The translations under genes and the position numbers were made by a program. Below, piece after piece: positions 8,551 to 17,540 of a stretch of 64,000 nucleotides of DNA. Every line of letters starts with the position of its first letter. The first letter of the stretch is position 1. This DNA is from Aquimarina acroporae (GTDB lineage: Bacteria; Bacteroidota; Bacteroidia; Flavobacteriales; Flavobacteriaceae). The notes below the pieces were generated by a model that worked only from the letters and a program-made list of their open reading frames with translations, did not search any database and was not told the origin of the DNA. The DNA lies in the NCBI RefSeq assembly GCF_023195925.1, contig NZ_JALPRE010000009.1, positions 1 to 64,000 on the forward strand, written 5' to 3'.

Positions 8551-10452
8551 CTAATCGTTGATCCAGTATTTAAGCAAACTCTTTTGATTATCCGTACTAT
8601 TTGGTTTTGGTTGTAGGATTATTTTTTCAATCATTGGTGATTGAACCGTAGAATTAAACACTTTTTCTTCTCCGTTGCGTTTAATTTTAAAAACGATTGG
8701 AGCACCCATTTCCCATTGGTTTGAATCTGCAAATAGATCGTAGATGTTTTTAACAGAATACTCTTTACTATTAATACTTAGTAGAACATCACCTCCCATA
8801 ATTCCTAGACTTTTTAGAAAACTATTGTGTTGTGTGTCTGATTCAAAAACAACTTCTTGGGTAGTTTCTGAAGCTTTAACCAAAGGTTGTTGTTCATCTA
8901 TAAAATAGGAAGATAGCACATCTTTTGTCCCAAACTCAAGTCCTACTTTATTAAGATAAAAACTATAATCTATAGGGGTATTATTAACAACGTGAGTTTT
9001 TAAGAACTCTCCAATTTCAGGATAAGAAAGTTCTGTAACGACATCGATTAGCTCATCATCATCAAAAGGAGTTTCACTTCCGAATTCCCCAGATAATTCT
9101 TTTATAAGATCGAGCACACCCAAAACCCCATCACTTTCTTCCCGCATTATAATATCTAAGCACATTGAGATTAAGGCCCCTTTTTCATAAACATTTCTAT
9201 AATTTTTTCGATAAGGCTCTTCAAGAATGTTTTTACTCATTGTAGTAAAAGACATAGTGTCATCAAATTGCTTTGAAATTTCTATTTTTTCCAAAATACG
9301 TTCAAAGAACTGTTCTTTGCTAATAAGTCCTTGTGTAATTTGAAAAAGGATGGAAAAATACTCTGTTGTTCCTTCATATAGCCATAAATGTTTAGACATG
9401 TTAGGCATATTGTAATCGAAATCATGAATCTCTTTTGAATGAATAGTAAGAGGGGTTACTATATGAAAAAATTCGTGTGAGACAACATCTGTTAGTGTTT
9501 CATTTAGTTTTTTAACTGAAATTGATTCAGGTAATACTACCACTGTAGAAGTATTATGTTCTAAGGCACCAAATCCTTGAGCATCATCCTTTTTGGAGGT
9601 AGATAGATATAGTAGGATACTGTATTTTTTGGTAGAATTAATATTTCCCAAGAAATTACGTTGTGCCCGAATTACTCGTTCCATCTGTTGCATTAATCTT
9701 GAGGCTCTATGAATTTTGTTTGGTGAGTACACGCTAAGCAGTATCTCAATACCATTTATGGTAAAAGTTATGCGATCGGGATCAGAATACATAATTGGTG
9801 AATCTGCCACATCTGCGTATCTTTTGAAAATAAAAAAATCGGTATCGTAATGGAGTTTTTCTACCAGGGTTTCCGGAGTAATTTCTTCCAAAGAACCTGA
9901 GGCTTCAAGATTTTTAGGATGTTTAATAAACAATCTATATTTATTCTCTTTCATTTCAGAAAAATAACCTACAAAGGCATATAAATTTAAAATGAAATTC
10001 TGATTACGACTTATATTCGTACCTGTAGGTGAGAAGATATCATGTTTGTCTTCAGTGTCAAAGGTATCATTAACCCAATAGGTAATACTTCCTAGTTCTT
10101 TTACATTATTTATTTTCCATCTATTGTCTCCATACTTTTGAACATACAAAGGATTTCCTTCTTTATCAAGAGCTTTAAAATCTTCAATGTATTTGCCGTA
10201 ATTGTTATTTTGATATGTACCAGGTACTATTTTAGGGATAAAATAGCTTATAGTGTCTACATCAAAACTTTCAACCTTTATTTCTACCTTAACTTTATCG
10301 TCTTTTACATCAAAAAGATCTATATATGCGGTAATAGCAGAATAATTTCGTGAAATTACGGATGTAGTCTCTACGGGTTTACAACTAATTAATTCTAGTA
10401 TTAAGAATACAGTTATAGTGGGGTATAGGATAGGTTTAAAAATTTTTAGCAC
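8551..10452 (-). CDS. M61-family metallopeptidase with PDZ domain
   Basis: The 633-residue protein has a lipobox (LISC, Cys 24). The N-terminal beta domain with GTYQNNNYGKYIEDF is typical of M61 glycyl-aminopeptidase-like enzymes. The zinc motif is HEFFH (about 326-330), and a downstream Glu in LYEGTTEYFS supplies the third ligand, as in gluzincins. A PDZ-like domain lies at about 545-615 (GIMGGDVLLSINSKE). It is expected in the periplasm or on the outer membrane, degrading peptides. It starts 2 bp after the stop of the HAD gene, so the two are probably co-transcribed. Confidence 0.87.
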   Translation of the reverse strand: MLKIFKPILYPTITVFLILELISCKPVETTSVISRNYSAITAYIDLFDVKDDKVKVEIKVESFDVDTISYFIPKIVPGTYQNNNYGKYIEDFKALDKEGNPLYVQKYGDNRWKINNVKELGSITYWVNDTFDTEDKHDIFSPTGTNISRNQNFILNLYAFVGYFSEMKENKYRLFIKHPKNLEASGSLEEITPETLVEKLHYDTDFFIFKRYADVADSPIMYSDPDRITFTINGIEILLSVYSPNKIHRASRLMQQMERVIRAQRNFLGNINSTKKYSILLYLSTSKKDDAQGFGALEHNTSTVVVLPESISVKKLNETLTDVVSHEFFHIVTPLTIHSKEIHDFDYNMPNMSKHLWLYEGTTEYFSILFQITQGLISKEQFFERILEKIEISKQFDDTMSFTTMSKNILEEPYRKNYRNVYEKGALISMCLDIIMREESDGVLGVLDLIKELSGEFGSETPFDDDELIDVVTELSYPEIGEFLKTHVVNNTPIDYSFYLNKVGLEFGTKDVLSSYFIDEQQPLVKASETTQEVVFESDTQHNSFLKSLGIMGGDVLLSINSKEYSVKNIYDLFADSNQWEMGAPIVFKIKRNGEEKVFNSTVQSPMIEKIILQPKPNSTDNQKSLLKYWIND

Positions 10453-10454
10453 TA

Positions 10455-11285
10455 TTACAAAATATTATTTTTGATATAATCTGCAACACCATCTTCTTTT
10501 CCGGCTAAGGTAACAGCATTTGCAACTTCAAGAACCTCTTTCTTTGCATTTGCCACGGCAACACCAACACCAACGGCTTTAATCATGTCTACATCATTAT
10601 AATTATCTCCAAATGCAATCGCTTCTGAAATAGGGATATTAAAATGTGTGTCTAATAGAATTTCTATAGCTGTTAATTTAGAAATGTTCTTATGGGCAAT
10701 CTCAATATAAGTAGATTTTGAACGATATAGATGCAATATATCATCAAAATTGCGCTTTAAAAAATTAAAAACAGTATCAATATGGTTTTCTTCACCCATG
10801 CACATGATTTTATGAGCTCCGATATTTGATGTTTTCCAACTTTCAATAACTTCATTAGTGGGTTTCACCTGTGGTGATACTTTGGTGTTATTCGCTTCTC
10901 GATTTGCCCAAAAATCCATCTTCGGGACATACCAATCGTCGTTATGATAAAGACTTATATGTACTTTTTGCTCTTTGTTGAAGACGTGTAATGCCTCAAT
11001 GATATCAACTGGGATAAACGTAGAATGTACTGCTTTTTGATCTACCAAAATTAATCCGCCATTATAACAGATTAAGGGTTGATTACCAATTTCTAACTCT
11101 TCTTGTAAATGTGTCATCGCACTTGGCATTCTCGAAGAGATAAGAACAACAGGGATTTCTTTTTTAATTCTTTTGATTTCAGAAATGGTAAATTCAGAAA
11201 GTTCTCTTTCGGGGTTTAATAAAGTTCCGTCGATGTCAGAAAAAACAATGCGATTTGGCATATTAGCAGTTATAGTTTGAATCAA
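10455..11285 (-). CDS. Cof-type HAD phosphatase
   Basis: The 276-residue protein is a HAD-IIB hydrolase. Motif I is FSDIDGTLLNPE (catalytic Asp pair), motif II is VLISSRM, and motif IV is AFGDNYNDVDMIKAVGVGVAVANA near the C-terminus. A mobile cap domain lies between. Such enzymes dephosphorylate sugar phosphates or flavin/PLP phosphates; the substrate cannot be read. The start may be the second ATG (MPNRIVFSDIDG, at 11261). It lies 20 bp downstream of the hydrolase gene, probably in the same operon. Confidence 0.9.
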   Translation of the reverse strand: MIQTITANMPNRIVFSDIDGTLLNPERELSEFTISEIKRIKKEIPVVLISSRMPSAMTHLQEELEIGNQPLICYNGGLILVDQKAVHSTFIPVDIIEALHVFNKEQKVHISLYHNDDWYVPKMDFWANREANNTKVSPQVKPTNEVIESWKTSNIGAHKIMCMGEENHIDTVFNFLKRNFDDILHLYRSKSTYIEIAHKNISKLTAIEILLDTHFNIPISEAIAFGDNYNDVDMIKAVGVGVAVANAKKEVLEVANAVTLAGKEDGVADYIKNNIL

Positions 11286-11305
11286 AATAAAGGGGGTGCA
11301 AAAAA

Positions 11306-12274
11306 TTATTGCTTAACAAAGTTAGCAATACTGGAAATAACTTCCGGGATTATTTTTCTCCAGGCTTCATTATATGATTTATGGTTTTCTAATCTATTCC
11401 CTTTTATTTCCTTTAAAATGTGGTTCATATTAGGTACAATTACATATTCAGCTTGAGGAGCAGCTTCTTTAAGTTTTTCTGCTTGAGTAAGTTCTACCTG
11501 AATATCTTTATCGCCATGTAATATAAGTATTGGTATTTCTAATTGTGCTATTTCCTCAGAGGGAGTATATTTTAACCAAGATCTTATAAAAGGTTGTAAA
11601 TTATATCTAAAAATAGATTCTAATGCCGGATCGTAACCGGTGGCTCTGCCACTTTCTTTAAGTTGTTTAAAAGCTACAGCCGCACTTTTGTCTAAACCAG
11701 GAGCTTGCTTAGAGATTTGTTCTATAATTACATCGTCTAGAGATTCTGCATTTCCAGCAATTGAAATAAAACCATCAATATTTTCTTTGGCAGCAATCAT
11801 GCCTACTAACGAACCTTGCCCATGACCTGCTACTATTATTTTGGTGTAGTTACTATTGTTTTTAAAATAATTAATAACAGATATAGCATCTTCAATAAAA
11901 TGGTCAAAGAGCATTTCATTTTCTTTTAGCCCTAAACCATCCATTTTGAATAGTCTTTTGTCATAACGGTATGTTGCTATTCCAGATTTAGCCAGCTCGT
12001 ATGCAAGTCTTTTAAATGTATCATTTTTAGACATGTGATCGTTCCCATCTCTGTTAATGGCACCCGCATCCATAATGAAGATGACTAAGGGAACTTTTTC
12101 ATCAGAATATGGAGTAACTAGGGAACCTTCTATATATTTATTGACTTTTACAAAGGCCGAATTAAATTCTTTTTCTTGGGTGTTTTCTGTTTCATTATCT
12201 GGAGTTTTTAGTATTTCCTGACCTCGACAAATAATGGTAAGAGCTACAAAAAGTAAAGAAAGTTTCAACTTCAT
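11306..12274 (-). CDS. Secreted alpha/beta hydrolase (dienelactone-hydrolase-like)
   Basis: About 322 residues from the ATG at 12274. That start is chosen because it opens directly on a signal peptide (MKLKLSLLFVALTIICRGQ); an upstream ATG at 12310 adds an unlikely leader. Seen: oxyanion-region LVIFIMDAGAINRDG, nucleophile elbow GHGQGS, acid LHGDKDIQV, and His in MNHILKEI. These make up an alpha/beta hydrolase triad. It is probably a periplasmic esterase or peptidase of unknown substrate. Confidence 0.85.
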   Translation of the reverse strand: MKLKLSLLFVALTIICRGQEILKTPDNETENTQEKEFNSAFVKVNKYIEGSLVTPYSDEKVPLVIFIMDAGAINRDGNDHMSKNDTFKRLAYELAKSGIATYRYDKRLFKMDGLGLKENEMLFDHFIEDAISVINYFKNNSNYTKIIVAGHGQGSLVGMIAAKENIDGFISIAGNAESLDDVIIEQISKQAPGLDKSAAVAFKQLKESGRATGYDPALESIFRYNLQPFIRSWLKYTPSEEIAQLEIPILILHGDKDIQVELTQAEKLKEAAPQAEYVIVPNMNHILKEIKGNRLENHKSYNEAWRKIIPEVISSIANFVKQ

Positions 12275-12404
12275 AATAGGGCAGATTAAGTTTTGAAAGT
12301 TATATACCAAACGATAAATACCTAATCATATTTTGATCTAAGTAAATTATGGCCTATCCCAAGATTTTCTCTCTGATTTAACTTCGTACTAACATACCCT
12401 TTTT

Positions 12405-12412
12405 TATCTTTG
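12405..12412 (+). promoter_or_regulatory. -7 box before S1/P1 nuclease gene
   Basis: TATCTTTG matches TAnnTTTG and ends 17 bp before the ATG at 12430. The -33 region has only a partial match. Confidence 0.5.
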
Positions 12413-12429
12413 CGGCAAAATTTAAAATA

Positions 12430-13209
12430 ATGAATCTTCAAAATAGGATCACTTTACTCTTGGTTTTTATATCATCTATAATGTTTTCGGCTGATGATTG
12501 GGGAAAAACTGGACATAGAGTTACTGGAGAAATTGCAAATACGTATTTGACTAATAAAGCTAAAAAGCAAATTTCAAAAATTCTTAAAGGTCAAAGTTTA
12601 GCTATAGTCTCAACCTTTGCAGATGACATTAAGAGTGATAAGAAATATAGAGGATATAGCCCTTGGCATTATGTGAATTTTTCATTTGATAAAAAGTATG
12701 GAGAGGAAACTCCAAGCGAATATGGTGATTTGGTGAAAGGCATAGAGAAATGTGTACAGATGCTTAAAGATGAAACTTCAAGCCCAGAAGATAAAGAGTT
12801 TTATTTAAAAATGTTAATTCATTTTGTAGGGGATTTACATCAACCATTGCATGTAGGGCGAGGAGAAGATAAGGGTGGTAATGATATACAAGTACGATGG
12901 TTTAAAGATGGTACAAATTTGCATCGACTTTGGGATAGTAATATGTTGGATCACTATGGGATGAGCTATACAGAATTGGCTTCGAATATCGATCAATTAT
13001 CGAAATTTCAAATTGAAGAAATAAAAAAAGGTACTGTTTTAGACTGGGTTCATGAATCTCAAAACCTTGCTAAACAAGTTTATGCTTCGGCAAATGTAGG
13101 TGAAAAATTAGGATATAAATATATGTACGATTACTTTCCAACCGTACGTAAACAATTGCATAAAGGAGGTATTCGCTTGGCGGCTATATTGAATGAGATT
13201 TTTGGATAG
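12430..13209 (+). CDS. S1/P1 family nuclease
   Basis: The 259-residue protein has a signal peptide (1-20, ending MFSA). The mature N-terminal Trp of the family follows (DDWGKTGHRVTGEIA), because Trp 1 is itself a zinc ligand. Other zinc ligands are in STFADDIKSD, SPWHYVNF, HFVGDLHQPLHVGRGEDKGGND and NLHRLWDSN. It should be a periplasmic or secreted trinuclear-zinc nuclease and 3'-nucleotidase that scavenges phosphate or nucleosides. It has its own promoter and ends 7 bp from the converging AraC gene. Confidence 0.94.
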   Translation: MNLQNRITLLLVFISSIMFSADDWGKTGHRVTGEIANTYLTNKAKKQISKILKGQSLAIVSTFADDIKSDKKYRGYSPWHYVNFSFDKKYGEETPSEYGDLVKGIEKCVQMLKDETSSPEDKEFYLKMLIHFVGDLHQPLHVGRGEDKGGNDIQVRWFKDGTNLHRLWDSNMLDHYGMSYTELASNIDQLSKFQIEEIKKGTVLDWVHESQNLAKQVYASANVGEKLGYKYMYDYFPTVRKQLHKGGIRLAAILNEIFG

Positions 13210-13215
13210 TTTTTG

Positions 13216-14082
13216 CTAGTTGCTTAATGCTAACTCTTTACGGTATTGTTTGGGAGACATCGAGAAGTGTTTTTTAAATGTTTTTGTTAAATGACTCTCA
13301 TCTGTATATCCAAGTTGATACGCAATTTCAGCAATGGTAAATTCGGTATGCTGCAATCTATATTCTACCAGTTTCATCTTGTATTTGGTCACGTATTGAT
13401 GTATAGATTCTCCGGTTTTTCTTTTAAAATAAGTACTTATTGAACTTTGAGACATATTAAACTTATTAGCTAAGAAACTAATTTTAGTTAAATCATTATC
13501 ATAAACATGTTGTCTAATGTGACTAAGAATTTGATCGATTTTGGTATGACTTATCGGAATTTCCCTCTGACTTGAATTATATTTTTCGGAGATATTTCGA
13601 ACAATAATACTCAAAATAGTACTAATGGCATTGGAAATAATTTCCTGGTAGTATATTTTTTCATTCTTAAATTCTTCTAAGACTACATTGTGTATATCCC
13701 AAATAATACCTCTATCTTCTTCATGCGAAATTACATCCCCAGGTATAATATTAGGGTGGTGCAGCAATTGTTCTATACGCTGTAACCAGAATTTACGATC
13801 CGGTAGGTTCACTTTACTAGAAAATAAGAGCTCAGTAAATTTGAAATAAGTGAATTTAGAATGCGTTTCGATCTCAAAATGATGAGTGTCCTCTGGTGCA
13901 AGTAAAAATATATTATTTTCATCATAAGGAAATCGTACTCCATTTATTGTGTGATGGCCACTTCCTCTTTCAACAAAAATAATCTCAAAGTAGTTGTGAT
14001 TATGTGGTTCCGCTTCCCATTCATCTGTGGCATATTGGTGTACAACGAAGGTTTCGTGTAATGTATAGCGGTTCATAAACAA
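13216..14082 (-). CDS. AraC family transcriptional regulator
   Basis: The 288-residue protein has an N-terminal cupin-like sensor domain (HNHNYFEIIFVERGSGHH, about 26-43). The C-terminal double helix-turn-helix (about 185-285) includes ISFLANKFNMSQSSISTYFK and FTIAEIAYQLGYTDESHL. The cupin part suggests a small-molecule ligand. It is divergent from the DoxX-like gene at 14285, with about 200 bp between, so that gene is a candidate target. The start could be the third codon ATG. Confidence 0.92.
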   Translation of the reverse strand: MFMNRYTLHETFVVHQYATDEWEAEPHNHNYFEIIFVERGSGHHTINGVRFPYDENNIFLLAPEDTHHFEIETHSKFTYFKFTELLFSSKVNLPDRKFWLQRIEQLLHHPNIIPGDVISHEEDRGIIWDIHNVVLEEFKNEKIYYQEIISNAISTILSIIVRNISEKYNSSQREIPISHTKIDQILSHIRQHVYDNDLTKISFLANKFNMSQSSISTYFKRKTGESIHQYVTKYKMKLVEYRLQHTEFTIAEIAYQLGYTDESHLTKTFKKHFSMSPKQYRKELALSN

Positions 14083-14248
14083 TTTTTTATATTCTAAAGT
14101 TACAAAATTTAAATCAATAAATGTTAAAATTTGATTTTTACAAGTATATTAAAACGAAAACGTTTGAAGGTTTTGATAGTTAGGTAGTTGTGTAATTTTT
14201 ATACAAGTTATATAAAGATTTATACCAGAATTTAAGGTAATAAACTTT

Positions 14249-14256
14249 TAATTTTG
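14249..14256 (+). promoter_or_regulatory. Candidate -7 box before DoxX-like gene
   Basis: TAATTTTG fits TAnnTTTG and ends 28 bp before the ATG at 14285. No -33 TTTG is at the right spacing, which would suit control by an activator such as the divergent AraC protein. Confidence 0.4.
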
Positions 14257-14284
14257 TGCCACTAAATTTTTTTCTACTCTTCAC

Positions 14285-14695
14285 ATGAAATTTAAAATTT
14301 ATTTATACCATTTTATACGCATTTCCTTTGGAATGCTTCTGGTTTTATATAGTGTTTATAATGTAATTAAATATTCAGGCTTTTTAAGCCGACTTGACCA
14401 GTATTTTAATTCAGCTTCCGTTTTTGATGTATGGATTATTGAGGCATTAGCTCCTTTGGTACCTTTTGAGGAGTTTATTATTGGATTTTTTCTGGTTTTG
14501 GGAATGTTCACGAGAAAAGTATTGGTTGTATCCACATTTCTATTGGCATTTTTTACACTCTTTTTATTTGATGCGGGATATACCAACTGTGCTTTGATTC
14601 ATCTTGTTTTATGTACAGTGTCAATTATTTTATTGAAAAAAGATAATTACAATATAAATTCATTTCACTACGATAATACCTATAAAACGATCTAA
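14285..14695 (+). CDS. DoxX/MauE-like four-helix membrane protein
   Basis: The 136-residue protein has four hydrophobic segments. The family-like pattern is FIRISFGMLLVLYS near the N-terminus and EFIIGFFLVLGMFTRKVLVVSTFLLAFFTLFLF in the middle. It resembles DoxX/MauE proteins of the VKOR-like quinone-linked membrane fold. The function is unclear. A single Cys (TNCALIHL) is present in the last helix region. Monocistronic between the AraC regulator and a terminator. Confidence 0.72.
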   Translation: MKFKIYLYHFIRISFGMLLVLYSVYNVIKYSGFLSRLDQYFNSASVFDVWIIEALAPLVPFEEFIIGFFLVLGMFTRKVLVVSTFLLAFFTLFLFDAGYTNCALIHLVLCTVSIILLKKDNYNINSFHYDNTYKTI

Positions 14696-14759
14696 AAGAT
14701 TAGTAAGATTTCCCCCTTTTTATGAATTTTTTTCATAGAGTTGATTTTCGTTTGATTAG

Positions 14760-14788
14760 AAAAACCCTTAGTTCATAAGGGTTTTTTT
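14760..14788. terminator. Bidirectional terminator
   Basis: Stem AAAAACCCTTA (14760-14770) / TAAGGGTTTTT (14776-14786), loop GTTCA, between two converging genes. The T-run reaches the AlkB stop codon. Confidence 0.82.
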
Positions 14789-15398
14789 ATTGTATAACTC
14801 TGTACGTAAGGTTTATTCGGGGTTGTATTACTTTAGAAGTCTTAGGGATTTGGTGTAGCCAATGTTCTTGCGTAGTCCCTTGCATAATTAGAAGACTGCC
14901 ATGTTGCAGTTGGATCGTTTTTCTATGGTCTTTATGAGCTTTATGTTTCAAATGAAACCTACGCTCTTCACCAAAACTTACAGATGCGATGACTGGGTTT
15001 TTTCCTAGTTCTTTTTCATTATCAGAATGCCAGCCGTTACTGTCTTGCCCATTTCTATATAAGTTCAAAAGGCAAGTTGTAAATTGAGTAAGACATACTT
15101 TTTCGATCTCGTTTTTGATCCATAATAATTCTTCAGTAAACAGGTTAGGGTGCATCGTAACATTCGAATATGTATATGTATTAGAGTTGTTGGCATAGAG
15201 TGCCGTGAGTCTAGGTTGCAAGTATGTTTTTCCAAACACTTTAATGGTGTCTTGTTGCCAATTGATTGTGTTTAGTAATTTCTTATAAAGATCATCTGCT
15301 TTTTTGGATTCAAAAAAAATGGGATAATAAAGAACATCGGCATCAATCATGTCTAAGTGTATTGGCTCTCTATCAGATTCAAAAAAATCCAGCTTCAT
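14787..15398 (-). CDS. AlkB-like Fe(II)/2-oxoglutarate dioxygenase
   Basis: The 203-residue protein carries the iron-binding HxD in NGWHSDNE (about 122-129) and a distal His in EHWLHQIPK. The 2-oxoglutarate-binding Arg pair is in RINLTYRVI at the C-terminus. SVSFGEERRFHLKHK is typical of the ALKBH2/3-like bacterial group. It is likely to repair N-alkylated bases in DNA or RNA by oxidative demethylation in the cytoplasm. It is the last gene of a three-gene minus-strand run, 18 bp after the DoxX-like gene. Confidence 0.92.
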   Translation of the reverse strand: MKLDFFESDREPIHLDMIDADVLYYPIFFESKKADDLYKKLLNTINWQQDTIKVFGKTYLQPRLTALYANNSNTYTYSNVTMHPNLFTEELLWIKNEIEKVCLTQFTTCLLNLYRNGQDSNGWHSDNEKELGKNPVIASVSFGEERRFHLKHKAHKDHRKTIQLQHGSLLIMQGTTQEHWLHQIPKTSKVIQPRINLTYRVIQ

Positions 15399-15416
15399 AT
15401 CAAAAAATAGTTTTGA

Positions 15417-15764
15417 TCAAATATAAGTATAGGCCCAATATATTAAACCAAACTGAAGAAATAACCTAAAATACAAAACGGGTTTAGGAAGATTAAGCCC
15501 GGCTTTCTTATTTAAAATCATATGTATATGAACTGGGAAAAAAACTATAAGCATTGCAATTATTCCCCATAACGCTATACTTCGAGTTTTGCTAAAGAAT
15601 AGTCCCAAACCAGCTAAAATTTCTGTAGCACCACTTAGGTATACCCAAAACTTATGATACGGAATGTAGAGAGGCATTATGCGCATAAATGCCTTGGGGC
15701 GTATAAAATGAAAAATACCTGCTATAATGAAAACGAAAGATAATACGTATAAATGCCAACTCAT
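15417..15764 (-). CDS. DoxX family membrane protein
   Basis: The 115-residue protein has four transmembrane helices. The motifs FIIAGIFHFIRPKAFMRIMP and YLSGATEILAGLGLFF are characteristic of DoxX-like proteins. Its start codon shares one base with the stop of the upstream gene (TAATG), so translation is probably coupled. Function unknown; the pairing with a DUF3052-like gene gives no direct clue. Confidence 0.82.
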   Translation of the reverse strand: MSWHLYVLSFVFIIAGIFHFIRPKAFMRIMPLYIPYHKFWVYLSGATEILAGLGLFFSKTRSIALWGIIAMLIVFFPVHIHMILNKKAGLNLPKPVLYFRLFLQFGLIYWAYTYI

Positions 15765-16225
15765 TAAACTCCTGTTGTTTTTTCTTTACCTGCACTACTT
15801 ATTGCAAAATCTTTTCTTCTGGTCATTTTTTTGATAAAACTTACTTTTCTAAATCGAATTGCAGACCAATCATCATCTATAGAAACTTGTCTTACAGGTT
15901 CTAGGTTGTAATCTCCCAAAACTCCCCAACCATTATCACGGTTAATCTCGCTTTTGTATTTTTTTGAAGTCTTTTTTGGGTAAGCAAACCATAATATAGC
16001 GTCACCTACTAATTTTGGATACACCGTTTCGATTCGATTTTCAATTTGCTTTTTTTCGATGACAAAAACAATTGCAAAATCAACCTCTGAAACCTGAATC
16101 AATGATTCTTTAACAACAACATCTTTTAAGCAGTCTAGCTCTTTGCAAAAACCTTCAGGTTCGTTTAAAATTAGAACTTCATCTAGATCCTTTGGGAGTT
16201 GCAATTTTTTAAATAGAGGAGTCAT
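15764..16225 (-). CDS. Conserved hypothetical protein (DUF3052-like)
   Basis: The 153-residue soluble protein has no signal peptide. The pattern DAILWFAYPKKTSKKYK, NRDNGWGVL and SIDDDWSAIRFR recalls DUF3052-type proteins, which are widespread in flavobacteria and have no assigned role. A basic C-terminal tail is present. It is the first gene of the run DUF3052-like, DoxX-like, AlkB-like. The family call is from memory of the motif only. Confidence 0.7.
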   Translation of the reverse strand: MTPLFKKLQLPKDLDEVLILNEPEGFCKELDCLKDVVVKESLIQVSEVDFAIVFVIEKKQIENRIETVYPKLVGDAILWFAYPKKTSKKYKSEINRDNGWGVLGDYNLEPVRQVSIDDDWSAIRFRKVSFIKKMTRRKDFAISSAGKEKTTGV

Positions 16226-16399
16226 GCTGTGAGATTTAAATCAAGTAAATGTGCTTCTTAAAGATACGAAAAAAACTGTGTATCTAATAATTCTGCTTTG
16301 AATAATGTAAAAACAACGTTTGCCTGTATTTAACAATTTATGATACAATAATAGGTTTAGATTGTAGTTTTAAACATATCAACTTAAATAAATTATATT

Positions 16400-17467
16400 A
16401 TGACACAAACTCTCAAAAGCCATGGGCTAAAAGCCTTGGCTATTTTCGCATGCGCAATCTTCATTTCATGTGAGAATGACAAAACTGAAACTTCGATTGA
16501 CCAAATCAATGACCAAAACTTGAAAGATGGTTTTTATCAGGAAGAAGCGTATCCTGAGACGGAAGGTGAAATTAAAACTATTCAGCTCAATGGGCAATCT
16601 GTAAAAGCCGAAAAAATTAATGGTGAGTATATCGTAGAAGGCGATATGATTTTTACTGAAGAAGACCTTGCCATGATGAATTCTAAAAGTACCGGTCGTA
16701 CTACTAGGAGATGGCCAAATAATACGGTGTATTATGACATAGAAAGTAGTTTGCCAAACCAAAGTAGGGTAACAGATGCTATTGCTCATTGGGAAGCCAA
16801 TACAGATTTAACGTTTATTCGTCGAACCAATCAATCTGCCTATATCTATTTTAGAAGAGGTAGTGGTTGTTCTTCATCTGTAGGTAGAACGGGTAGTAGA
16901 CAAAATATTAATCTAGCCAATGGTTGCTCTACAGGAAATACCATTCATGAAATTGGTCATGCGGTTGGGTTATGGCACGAGCAAAGTAGAAAAGACCGAG
17001 ATCAATTTATTACCATAAATTTTCAAAATATTCAATCGGGTAGAGCATTTAACTTTCAAACATATGTTCAACAAGGAATAGATGGTGATGAGTATACCAA
17101 TTCCTTAGATTTTGGATCTATTATGTTATACAGCTCATTTGCATTTTCTGCGAACGGACAGCCTACAATTGTAAGGAAAGATGGGTCAACATATAATGCA
17201 CAACGAAATGGTCTCTCTTCGGGCGATATTGCAGGAATAGGTGTTATGTACCCAGGAAATGGAGGTGGAAATGATATCTGCGATGGTGTAGCTCCATGGT
17301 CAAGTTCGCAAGTATATCAGGCTGGTGACTTGGTTACCTACCAAGGTTTCTTGTATAGAAAAAGATCGGGTAGAGGATGGGATAGACTTGGCGCTTGTGG
17401 ATCGTCAAGAAGTAGTGGTAAATCTTCGGAGTCTTTATCAGATCTTAATGATATCACCAAAGACTAA
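16400..17467 (+). CDS. Astacin-type M12A metalloprotease, lipoprotein, with CBM5/12-like tail
   Basis: The 355-residue protein has a lipoprotein signal (FISC, Cys about 24). A propeptide-like stretch reaches RTTRRWPNNTVYYDI, the usual start of an astacin domain. The zinc site is HEIGHAVGLWHEQSR (HExxHxxGxxH, about 182-196) and the Met-turn is SIMLYSSFAF. After a Gly-rich linker, residues about 295-335 (CDGVAPWSSSQVYQAGDLV, then YQGFLYRK) look like a small type 3 chitin-binding (CBM5/12) module. It is probably a secreted or surface endopeptidase that attacks matrix or chitin-bound protein. No T9SS C-terminal signal is seen, in line with lipoprotein anchoring. Confidence 0.9.
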   Translation: MTQTLKSHGLKALAIFACAIFISCENDKTETSIDQINDQNLKDGFYQEEAYPETEGEIKTIQLNGQSVKAEKINGEYIVEGDMIFTEEDLAMMNSKSTGRTTRRWPNNTVYYDIESSLPNQSRVTDAIAHWEANTDLTFIRRTNQSAYIYFRRGSGCSSSVGRTGSRQNINLANGCSTGNTIHEIGHAVGLWHEQSRKDRDQFITINFQNIQSGRAFNFQTYVQQGIDGDEYTNSLDFGSIMLYSSFAFSANGQPTIVRKDGSTYNAQRNGLSSGDIAGIGVMYPGNGGGNDICDGVAPWSSSQVYQAGDLVTYQGFLYRKRSGRGWDRLGACGSSRSSGKSSESLSDLNDITKD

Positions 17468-17487
17468 TTCATTTTATTAAGAATAAG

Positions 17488-17519
17488 AAAACCCTCCTTT
17501 TGTTTAGGAGGGTTTTTTT
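17488..17519 (+). terminator. Terminator after astacin gene
   Basis: Stem AAAACCCTCCT (17488-17498) / AGGAGGGTTTT (17506-17516) followed by a T-run. It can act in both directions between converging genes. Confidence 0.83.
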
Positions 17520-17540
17520 GGTATAAAACAACAAGTCTAT

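Noticed and set aside
15417-15764. Linking the DoxX-like gene to a specific oxidoreductase
   Set aside because: DoxX-type proteins have many contexts, and the neighbours (DUF3052-like, AlkB-like) do not single out a pathway.
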